NCBI GenBank assembly: GCA_021199395.1
Contig: JAJQIE010000015.1
Coordinates: 1-11,835 of the forward strand
Source of the DNA: Lachnospiraceae bacterium
GTDB taxonomy: Bacteria > Bacillota > Clostridia > Lachnospirales > Lachnospiraceae
Reading direction: 5' to 3'
Length of the DNA stretch: 11,835 nt
Shown here: positions 1 through 7,126 of the stretch, in pieces
How the letters are laid out: each line of letters begins with the position of its first letter
How positions within the stretch are numbered: the stretch's first letter is position 1
Translations under genes and position numbers: made by a program
Notes under the pieces: generated by a model
Told to the model about the DNA's origin: nothing
The model's input: only the letters and a program-made list of their open reading frames with translations
Databases searched by the model: none

Positions 1-3000
1 CCTCCGGGTAATCTCAGAGCCAAAAATCGTCCCGAACGCGCGGTCTACATTCGATACCTCCAGCTCCACGCTCCGCTTCTGCCCCTGCTCCAGCGCACTG
101 CCGAGCTGCCGCATCAGCACCGTCTCATCCTTCGTCTGGTTCAGCCTGAAATCAAACACCTGAGCCGGATCAAAGGTGACCTTCTGCGTTCCGCCCGCAT
201 ATGGGTTATTCAGGATGTTCGTGAGGTCTACCAGCTCCGCTCTCGGATTGGCACAGTTTTCTTTTTTCTTCAGCAGGTCGCTTCTGCCGACCATCTCATC
301 GATCGTGCGGAAGCCAAGCTTTGCCATGTACTCTCTCAGATCCTGCGCGATAAAGCGCATAAAGTTTACCACGTATTCCGGTTTTCCACGGAAGCGTTTT
401 CTCAGCTCCGGATTCTGCGTCGCTACGCCGACCGGACAGGTATCCAGGTTGCAGACACGCATCATTACACAGCCCATGGATACCAGCGGACCGGTCGCGA
501 ACCCAAATTCCTCCGCGCCGAGGAGAATCGCCATCGCCACGTCTCTGCCGCTCATCAGCTTGCCGTCTGTCTCAATCCGAACCTTATTTCTCAGGCCATT
601 CATCAAAAGTGTCTGGTGCGTTTCCGCCAGGCCAAGCTCCCACGGAAGCCCCGCATGGTGAATGGAGCTGCGCGGCGCCGCGCCCGTGCCGCCGTCATAG
701 CCGGAAATCAGGATGACCTGCGCTCCCGCCTTTGCCACGCCGGCCGCTACCGTACCGACGCCCGCCTCAGATACAAGCTTCACGGAAATATCCGCCTGAT
801 TGTTTGCATTTTTCAGATCGTAAATCAGCTGCGCCAGATCCTCAATCGAATATATATCATGATGCGGAGGCGGGGAAATCAGGCTGACGCCCGGCGTCGA
901 ATGCCTGGTCTTTGCGATCCACGGGTAAACCTTTTTGCCTGGCAGATGTCCTCCCTCGCCCGGCTTCGCGCCCTGCGCCATCTTGATCTGGATCTCCTTC
1001 GCGCTGACCAGATAACGGCTCGTCACACCGAAACGGCCGGACGCTACCTGCTTGATCGCGGAGCAGCGGTTCTTTCCGTCCGGACCGATCACGAGACGAT
1101 CCAGGCTCTCGCCGCCCTCGCCGGTATTGGATTTGCCGTGGAGCATGTTCATCGCAATCGCCAGCGTCTCATGCGCCTCCTGTGAAATCGAGCCATAGGA
1201 CATTGCGCCTGTCTTAAACCGCTGGACAATTGAATCCACGCTCTCGACCTCCTCAATCGGGACGCCGTGCTCAGGATAGATAAAGTCCATCGTATTGCGT
1301 ATGCAGCCGGACTCCTCCTGGTTTACCATCTCTGTAAACTCTTTAAACTCCTGATAATTGCCGGTGCGTGTCGCCTCCTGCAGCAGATGGATCGTACACG
1401 GATTATAACGGTGGTGCTCACCGCCGCTTCTGGACTTGTGCCAGCCCATGCTGTCCAGCGTCAGATCCTCCTTTAAGCCAAGCGGATCAAATGCTTTCGT
1501 ATGACGCATGTTCACACTGTGCTCAATATCCTTTAACGTAATACCGCCGATACGGCTTACCGTATTGGTAAAGTATTTGTCGATCACATCCTGGCTGATA
1601 CCGATTGCCTCAAAGATCTGGGAGCCCTGATAGGACTGGATCGTTGAAATTCCCATCTTGGAAGCAATTTTTACAATTCCATTGATCACCGCATGCGTGT
1701 AATCCTCTACTGCCGCGTAATAATCCTTTTCCAGCATTCCCGTGTCGATCAGCTGATGGATCGTGTCCAGCGCAAGATACGGGTTGATCGCGCTCGCGCC
1801 GTAGCCCAGCAGCGTTGCGAAATGGTGTACCTCCCTCGGCTCGCCGGTCTCCAGTATGACCGCAATCGAGGTCTTGCGCTTCGTCTTGATCAGATACTGG
1901 TTGACCGCCGAGGTCGCAAGCAGCGACGGGATCGGCGCACGGAACTCATCCACATGCCGGTCGCTCAGGATCAGGATATTCGCCCCATCACGGAATGCAC
2001 GGTCCACCTCCAGGTTCAGATGGTCAATTGCCTTTTCCAGCCCAGTGTTTTTATAATAGGTAATCGACACCTCAGCTACCTTAAAGCCGGGCACCTTCAT
2101 ATTTTTAATTTTCAGCATATCCGTATTCGAAAGAATCGGATTCTGAATCTGGAGCACCTGGCAGTTCTCCGGATGTTCTTCGAGCAGGTTGCCCTCCGCG
2201 CCTACATAGACTGTCGTGGAGGTTACCACCTTCTCGCGGATCGCGTCGATCGGCGGATTCGTCACCTGTGCAAAAAGCTGCTTGAAATAGTTAAATAATG
2301 GCTGATTTTTGCTCGAAAGCACTGCCAGCGGCGTATCAATGCCCATCGCGATGATGCCTTCACTTCCGGTTTCCGCCATATTCTTAATCGAGGTACGGTA
2401 TTCCTCATAACTGTAGCCGAACGCTTTCATCAGGCGCATCCGCATCTCATCGGAATAAGTCTCTACTTTTTTATTCGGAATTTTCAGATCCTTCAGCGCG
2501 ATCAGGTGGCGATCAAGCCACTCACCGTAAGGCTGACGATCCGCATATCTGCTCTTCAATTCTTCGTCATCGACCAGTCTACCCGCCACGGTATCCACCA
2601 GCAGCATCTTGCCCGGATGCAGGCGCTCCTTCTGCACGATTTTTTCCGGCGGAATATCCAGCACACCAACCTCAGAGGACAGGATCACATACCCGTCTGA
2701 GGTTACATAGTAACGCGAAGGGCGCAGACCATTGCGGTCAAGCACAGCGCCCATAATATCTCCATCTGAGAACAGGATCGACGCCGGACCGTCCCATGGC
2801 TCCATCATCGTCGCATAATAATGATAAAAGTCCTTCTTTTTCTGAGACATCACCGCATTGTTCGCCCATGGCTCCGGAATCGTGATCATAACCGCCAGTG
2901 GCAGATCCATCCCATTCATGGTCAGAAACTCCAGCGTGTTATCGAGCATGGCTGAGTCGGAGCCCTCCGCATTGATCACCGGAAGCACCTTGTGCATATC

Positions 3001-3480
3001 CTCCTCCATATAGGTAGAGGACATTGTCTCCTCGCGCGCAAGCATCTTGTCCGCGTTACCGCGGATTGTATTGATCTCGCCGTTATGTACCATAAGCCGA
3101 TACGGATGTGCCCGCTCCCAGCTCGGATTCGTGTTCGTGCTGAATCTGGAATGAACAAGCGCAATCGCGGACTCGTAATCCTCACTCTGCAGATCCGTAA
3201 AAAATGTGCGAAGCTGGCCTACCAGAAACATGCCCTTGTAAATAATCGTGCGGCTCGAAAATGATACCACATAGGTCGTCTCATTCGACTGTTCAAAGGT
3301 TCTGCGAACCACATAAAGCCTGCGGTCAAATGCCAGTCCCTTCTCCACATCCTTAGGGCGCTCTACAAATCCCTGCTCAATATAGGGCATCTTCTCCAGA
3401 GCCTTGTGTCCAAGCACCTCCGGCACAGTCGGCACCTTTCTCCAGCCAAGGAACCTGAGCCCCTCTTTTTTCACTATACT

Positions 3481-3483
3481 CTA
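3481..3483 (-). other. In-frame amber codon (TAG) in gltB
   Basis: The plus strand reads cta, so the minus-strand codon is TAG, in phase with the gltB frame on both sides. It replaces a residue just before the conserved KEGL-FLGWR segment. One base change from GAG (Glu) or CAG (Gln) would create it. Confidence 0.95.
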
Positions 3484-3837
3484 GAACATCTTCTTCGCCT
3501 GATTGCGCTGCAGGGCGTCCTGCGGGAAGAAAAACATTCCAATACCGTAATCCCTCTCCCCTCCCAAAAAAATGCCAAGGTCCGAACAGGTCTTCGAGAA
3601 GAATTTATGCGAAATCTGAAGCATAATTCCTACGCCGTCACCTGTTTTTCCCTCGGCATCTTTGCCAGCTCTGTGTTCAAGATTTTCTACTATACTGAGT
3701 GCGTCTGCTACTGTCTGATGGGTCTTAATCCCCTTGATATTCACGATCGCGCCAATCCCGCAGTTATCATGCTCAAACTCCGGCCGGTACAATCCGGGCT
3801 CCCGACAGACAGACTCCATATTTCTCATAGAATCCAT
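3481..3837 (-). CDS. 118-residue N-terminal GltB fragment (product if the amber codon terminates)
   Basis: This is the open part of gltB before the amber codon. It holds the propeptide, the catalytic Cys26 and the first part of the Ntn-type amidotransferase fold (ENLEHRAGKDAEGKTGDGVG). It ends at QRNQAKKMF, well inside a domain that normally exceeds 400 residues, so the fragment alone is unlikely to fold or act as a glutaminase. Reinitiation downstream could use the GTG at 3474 or the ATG at 3390, but neither has a good ribosome binding site, and either product would lack the nucleophile. An automatic annotator may call this a small independent gene. It should be read as the 5' end of gltB. 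Confidence 0.85.
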   Translation of the reverse strand: MDSMRNMESVCREPGLYRPEFEHDNCGIGAIVNIKGIKTHQTVADALSIVENLEHRAGKDAEGKTGDGVGIMLQISHKFFSKTCSDLGIFLGGERDYGIGMFFFPQDALQRNQAKKMF

Positions 3838-3850
3838 CTTCCTTCCTCCT
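3838..3850 (-). promoter_or_regulatory. Strong Shine-Dalgarno of gltB
   Basis: On the minus strand AGGAGGAAGGAAG directly precedes the ATG. The AGGAGG core at 3845-3850 lies 7 nt from the start, which fixes the start at 3837 over the internal ATG codons 4 and 7. Confidence 0.85.
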
Positions 3851-3930
3851 GTAACCTGTAATGCAAATGAACCGCAAATGAAGTGTCTGAAATAAACCGC
3901 CTGTACACCCTCCGCACATCTGCTTGGTGT

Positions 3931-3959
3931 ATCATACCCCCATTTTTCGAATCTGTAAA
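3931..3959 (-). promoter_or_regulatory. Sigma-A type promoter of gltB
   Basis: The minus strand carries TTTACA (-35, 3954-3959), a 17-bp spacer, and TATGAT (-10, 3931-3936). Both hexamers differ from consensus at one base and the spacing is ideal. The predicted transcript starts near 3924 and gives a leader of about 87 nt. A 6-bp dyad, TACACC (3904-3909) with GGTGTA (3926-3931), spans the likely start site and could be an operator; this is inference. Confidence 0.75.
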
Positions 3960-4100
3960 GAATGAATTTTTATTATATCGTCAGATAATTTGAATATTCA
4001 TTATTTTATTTGTTTTTTTCAGATATTAAATTCGATATTTTCATTTTTCTTCTGATTTGGAAACAATTCAGGTGGCGCCATAAATAATAGTCCGAAAACA

Positions 4101-4715
4101 TTACAGCAAAATCGCCGCAAGATTCGCCCCCATATGAAACAGTATCGGATATGCCAGCGTTCCGCTCCATTCATAGAGCAGCGCGAGAATCAGAGCCATC
4201 GGAAATGCGTATATCATCTGGATCGGATTCCCATGATAAAGGGCAAACAATAATGCGGAGAGAAGGGCTGCCTGCCATACGCTCAGCCGTGCTTTCATTC
4301 TGGTATAGACAAGCCCCCGGAAAATCAGCTCCTCCGCAATCGGCACCAGAAATCCAGGACCAGCAATCTGCATCATCCTGGCACTCGCAAGTAACTCCTC
4401 CTGCGTCTGATTGGAAAACAGCGTGGAAATCTTCGCCCAATTTAAAAAGCTGCTCCAAAGTACATTAAGCAGACCCCCGCTTAAAAGGCAGAGGAGCAAA
4501 GATAAAGCTTCTTTGTGAAAAGAAGCTCTATGGAATGCCGCTTTATGAAGCGCCCCATCCTGACGATACATCCAGATCGCCGCCGGAAGCACCAGAAAAG
4601 CAGACAGCGCGGTACACGCCGCGCTGTCCAGATGATTTCCCATCAGAATCACTGTACCCTCCGCCACAATCAGATGCACAGCTACCGGAGACAGAACATA
4701 AAGAATCCAGTTCAT
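4101..4715 (-). CDS. CPBP family (CAAX/Abi-type) intramembrane glutamic protease
   Basis: This is a 204-residue polytopic membrane protein with at least five hydrophobic segments. It carries the three CPBP signatures in order: E128-E129-x3-R133 (EELIFR), F157-x3-H161 (FALYH) and H194-x3-N198 (HMGAN). Length and order fit a minimal bacterial CPBP protein. Family members include eukaryotic Rce1, which cleaves prenylated CAAX proteins, and bacterial proteins linked to bacteriocin self-immunity, peptide maturation or regulated proteolysis; the substrate here is unknown. The start at 4715 has GGAGG (4722-4726) 6 nt upstream. It is the last gene of the block, 57 nt after the preceding stop, and ends with TAA. 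From context I infer that it processes or controls one of the membrane-anchored proteins encoded just upstream. The family call is secure; the role is not. Confidence 0.9.
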   Translation of the reverse strand: MNWILYVLSPVAVHLIVAEGTVILMGNHLDSAACTALSAFLVLPAAIWMYRQDGALHKAAFHRASFHKEALSLLLCLLSGGLLNVLWSSFLNWAKISTLFSNQTQEELLASARMMQIAGPGFLVPIAEELIFRGLVYTRMKARLSVWQAALLSALLFALYHGNPIQMIYAFPMALILALLYEWSGTLAYPILFHMGANLAAILL

Positions 4716-4772
4716 CCACTTCCTCCAAAATCATCCGCGGTCGTTGATATTTGATATCTTATCCCGGTCTCT

Positions 4773-5909
4773 CTACTGCGGAATCACCGGCAGTTCTATT
4801 GATGTGACATGCCAGTCATCGTCGTAGTATGCCATCGTGAATGCAGCTGTGGCCTCACCTGTGTCAGATACGGTTTGCTGTTCCCGGACAACCGTACCGT
4901 CCGCCCAGATTTCCCCAGTTTCCACCATCACGCCTTCCCGAACAATATAATGATACGCAAAGCTCAGTTCGACCTCAATAGCGCCACTGCTTTCATCCGT
5001 AAAGACAGGACTGCCAAAAACGGACTCATAATCGTATATCCCAACGCTTTCAAATTCCGCGTCCTCCCGATAGAATTCTTCTGTCTGGCTTTCCACGATC
5101 GAAGCCGCCTCATCTAAGCACGCTTCAAATACAGATTCCAGATCATCCGTATCCTGTTTCACGGACGCAGTATAAATCTCCTTTAAGGCCTTTACCGCAA
5201 GCTCTTTGCAGGCATTCTCCGCACTTTCCTTTAACGCCATCCGGTCGCTGTAATCCACATCTCCATCAGAAGGATCCAATGTGGTATTCAGGGATTCCAG
5301 GATCGGATTCCGAATCGCAACGGTAATCCCTCCCGGAAGCAGGCTCGGTATCTCATAGCATTCCTTCGACATGCTCACGCCATCCGTCACCTTCCAGGAA
5401 ACAGCCGCTTCCTCTCCGTCCAGATACACAGCTGAGCCGGCAGGCACCGTCACTCTGAGGTTTGTAATCATACAGTGACCAGCCAGTATCTTCCACTGAT
5501 CCAGCACACCCAATACAGCATCTGATTGTTTTTTTACCGTAAAATCCTTTTCCAGCTGAACCGTTCCGTCAGAATCCAGAAAATCTACCTGATAATCTAC
5601 ATAGGATTCCCCGCCGGTTCCCTGCCGCGCAGATACCTCCTCTATCTGCCACGAATCATAAAGCGCGTATTTTCCCTCCTGAATCGCCATCTCATATTCA
5701 CTCTGCGTCATCTCCGTATTCTCTGACTGATCCAGCTGTGCAAAGGCCTTCTCAATATCATTTTCAACAAGCCAGGTAAGATATTGGTTCAGCGCAGATT
5801 CCGGAGAGCTCTGCGGATAGTAATGCACGATACAGGCTGCGCCGCCAGATAGAAGTAATACCAGCGCCAGTATTACTATTTTAGTCAAAATCCTGCGAAA
5901 AACCTTCAT
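4773..5909 (-). CDS. Membrane-anchored extracytoplasmic protein with NTF2-like and PEGA-like regions (TcaA/YvbJ-like order)
   Basis: This 378-residue product begins MKVFRRILTK, has one membrane segment at about 7-31 and a large extracytoplasmic part. Residues about 36-145 resemble an NTF2-like (DUF4878-type) fold: ESALNQYLTWLVENDIEKAF, then a strand-rich half. Residues about 150-200 resemble a PEGA or TcaA-type sandwich (TVPAGSAVYLDGEEA, later EIPSLLPGGITVAI). Residues about 225-375 look like a second NTF2-like domain ending FTMAYYDDDWHVTSIELP. This order recalls TcaA/YvbJ envelope proteins, but the usual N-terminal zinc ribbon is absent. Pattern memory supports the assignment, not a search. 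I chose the start at 5909 because GGAGG (5916-5920) lies 6 nt upstream; the longer ATG at 5945 has no such site and adds 12 polar residues before the anchor. The stop is TAG. Fourth in the block; probably senses or binds an envelope component. Confidence 0.85.
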   Translation of the reverse strand: MKVFRRILTKIVILALVLLLSGGAACIVHYYPQSSPESALNQYLTWLVENDIEKAFAQLDQSENTEMTQSEYEMAIQEGKYALYDSWQIEEVSARQGTGGESYVDYQVDFLDSDGTVQLEKDFTVKKQSDAVLGVLDQWKILAGHCMITNLRVTVPAGSAVYLDGEEAAVSWKVTDGVSMSKECYEIPSLLPGGITVAIRNPILESLNTTLDPSDGDVDYSDRMALKESAENACKELAVKALKEIYTASVKQDTDDLESVFEACLDEAASIVESQTEEFYREDAEFESVGIYDYESVFGSPVFTDESSGAIEVELSFAYHYIVREGVMVETGEIWADGTVVREQQTVSDTGEATAAFTMAYYDDDWHVTSIELPVIPQ

Positions 5910-5987
5910 GCCAATCCTCCATTCTGTTTCTGCGTCTGCTCCCATTTCACAGACGCTTCATCCGAAATTCAAACGTTCCCGTTCTCA

Positions 5988-7070
5988 TCAGCCTCCAAGC
6001 GCTTCCTCATACGCAAGGATAACATTTAGATTAGCCTTCTCATATTCATTCAGGTGAGAGAACAGATCCTCATCAAATTCTTCCGGAGTATAAAGTGGTA
6101 CATACCAGGATTTCTGATTAAAATATTCCTGTAAATCCTCTGATTTAAACATTCTTCCATGCAGAGCAAATATCTCATTCCGAATCAGGCGAAGCTCTTC
6201 CAGACTATATCCATACAATTCGCTTTCGCTGATATATCTGCTGCTGATTCCGGATATAATCGTATCCGGCTCATCAGACTCCGTATCCGATAAATCTGAT
6301 CCCGTTGTATCTGTACTGCCAGTCGTAGAACTGCCTGTGCTGCCGGAGCCTGTATTGCCTGCTAAAGATCCATCCGTGCCATATGTACCCGCAGTGCCTG
6401 TTGAAGCTCCGCCCGATGCATATGAGCCTGTATCGCCTGTCGATGAGCTGCCCGTGTCATATGAACCTGTGCTGCCCGTTGAGGAACCGCCACTACTGTC
6501 AGATTCTCCATCTGACCATGAAGCAGCACCTTCATTCACATCATTCGAGCTCCATCCATCGCCGCTGTTATCATCCGCTGTGCCGTCGCCGTAATATGCG
6601 TCACTGTCTCCATCCGCTGTGCTGTCGCTGTAAGACGTGTCGCTGCCTCCATCCGCTGTGCCGTCGCCGTAATATGTATCTCCGTCTCCTGTACTGTCAG
6701 CGTAAGCAGCGTCATCCTCATCCTCATTCGTCTCTGCATCTGAATTGCTTTCCGCTTCTGAGTCTTCCGCCGTCCCTTCTTCAATATCCGCCTCAGTCTC
6801 CACACCGTCTGTCACACTGCCGGAAGCAATCACAGTAAACGCGTCAGTCTCATAGGTCCTGGCTTCCTCAGTTTCATCCGGTACAGAGACAGATTCCGGC
6901 TCTGTTTCCATTTCTGTATTATCCTCTGTCTGCTCTTTGTTTGTGAACAAATCCGCGGACAGGACGTCTGACAGCACTAAATCTACTGTAAGAAAGGATG
7001 CTCCCGCCGCTAAAACGCATCCAATCACAAACCCACTGTTGCGTTTTAAAATATTCCTTTTCTTTCGCAT
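5988..7070 (-). CDS. Membrane-anchored YARHG-domain protein with acidic Ser/Gly/Thr-rich linker
   Basis: This is a 360-residue protein in three parts. A basic N-terminus (MRKKRNILKR) is followed by a membrane segment at about 13-34. Residues about 45-272 are low-complexity: first Glu-Thr-rich, then Asp-Gly-Ser with three copies of a 13-residue unit of YYGDGTAD type (133-171), then Ser-Gly-Thr-rich. Residues about 279-353 form a YARHG domain: LRLIRNEIFALHGRMFKSEDL, then EYFNQKSWY and NEYEKANLNVILAYE. The core motif here is FALHG instead of YARHG. YARHG domains are small, extracellular and of unknown biochemical role. The long linker should hold the domain away from the membrane, across the cell wall. 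The start at 7070 has a good Shine-Dalgarno match, AAGGGGTGA (7084-7092), but the 13-nt gap is long. The stop is TGA. Third gene of the block. Confidence 0.92.
   Translation of the reverse strand: MRKKRNILKRNSGFVIGCVLAAGASFLTVDLVLSDVLSADLFTNKEQTEDNTEMETEPESVSVPDETEEARTYETDAFTVIASGSVTDGVETEADIEEGTAEDSEAESNSDAETNEDEDDAAYADSTGDGDTYYGDGTADGGSDTSYSDSTADGDSDAYYGDGTADDNSGDGWSSNDVNEGAASWSDGESDSSGGSSTGSTGSYDTGSSSTGDTGSYASGGASTGTAGTYGTDGSLAGNTGSGSTGSSTTGSTDTTGSDLSDTESDEPDTIISGISSRYISESELYGYSLEELRLIRNEIFALHGRMFKSEDLQEYFNQKSWYVPLYTPEEFDEDLFSHLNEYEKANLNVILAYEEALGG
6558..6674 (-). repeat. Three 39-bp in-frame tandem units in the YARHG protein gene
   Basis: Residues 133-145, 146-158 and 159-171 align as 13-residue units (YYGDGTADGGSDT, SYSDSTADGDSDA, YYGDGTADDNSGD). 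At DNA level the plus-strand phrase tccatccgctgtg recurs with 39-bp spacing. The unit length is a multiple of three, so copy-number change would keep the frame and only alter linker length. Confidence 0.75.
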
Positions 7071-7083
7071 AATTAATTGTTTC

Positions 7084-7099
7084 TCACCCCTTTATGGGG
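7084..7099 (-). promoter_or_regulatory. Shine-Dalgarno of the YARHG gene, possibly within a small hairpin
   Basis: The minus strand reads CCCC-ATAAA-GGGG-TGA. The GGGG at 7087-7090 is the core of the only ribosome binding site for the gene starting at 7070. It can pair with CCCC at 7096-7099 across a 5-nt loop. Such a short stem may tune translation; this is inference. Confidence 0.4.
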
Positions 7100-7126
7100 C
7101 ATAATACCACACTTACCTGAAAAAGT

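Larger units (their letters stand above)
1..3837 (-). pseudogene. gltB: Glutamate synthase large subunit (GltB), partial at the left edge, interrupted by in-frame amber at codon 119
   Basis: GltB makes two glutamates from glutamine and 2-oxoglutarate in ammonia assimilation. The start at 3837 has AGGAGG (3845-3850) 7 nt upstream. A class II glutamine amidotransferase domain begins at DNCGIGAI; Cys26 is the expected N-terminal nucleophile after a 25-residue propeptide. The central domain follows, then the FMN barrel with SPPPHHDIYSIEDLAQ and SGYDGGTGAAP. The 3Fe-4S cysteines are C1123, C1129 and C1134 (C-x5-C-x4-C). I read all 1,279 visible codons in one frame. The only interruption is TAG at 3481-3483, within KKMF-TAG-SIVKKEGL, where the family commonly has Glu (from memory, not aligned here). 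No frameshift is present. The C-terminal GXGXG domain, roughly the last 200 residues, lies beyond the window, and gltD is not visible. If UAG terminates, full-length enzyme is not made. The alternatives are a sequence error or suppression. The family call is very secure; functional status is open. Confidence 0.95.
3838..4100. other. AT-rich intergenic region between the protease gene and gltB
   Basis: This 263-bp gap holds the gltB promoter and leader (about 3838-3960). The part from 3960 to 4100 is very AT-rich. It has a short palindrome TGGCGCCA near 4072 and weak repeats of GATATT, but no GC-rich hairpin followed by a T run, so I cannot identify the terminator of the upstream operon. In the leader GCAAATGAA occurs twice on the plus strand (3863-3871 and 3874-3882) with an 11-bp period. 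No small gene was seen. Confidence 0.6.

Noticed and set aside
616..2298. Plus-strand open frames of 189 and 201 codons opposite gltB
   Set aside because: They lie antisense to a continuous, recognisable gltB frame, are Arg/Leu-rich with no family resemblance, and lack convincing ribosome binding sites.
4000..4065. Rho-independent terminator after the protease gene
   Set aside because: Only AT-rich direct repeats and a distant 5-bp TCAGA/TCTGA pairing are visible; there is no stable GC stem with an adjoining T run.
5819..5830. Lipoprotein lipobox around SGGAAC in the TcaA-like protein
   Set aside because: The residue at -3 to the Cys is Gly, not Leu or a similar residue, so the lipobox is weak; a plain membrane anchor fits better.
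5910..5945. Longer start (ATG at 5945) for the TcaA-like protein
   Set aside because: No Shine-Dalgarno precedes it, while the ATG at 5909 has GGAGG at 6 nt followed at once by a basic and hydrophobic anchor.
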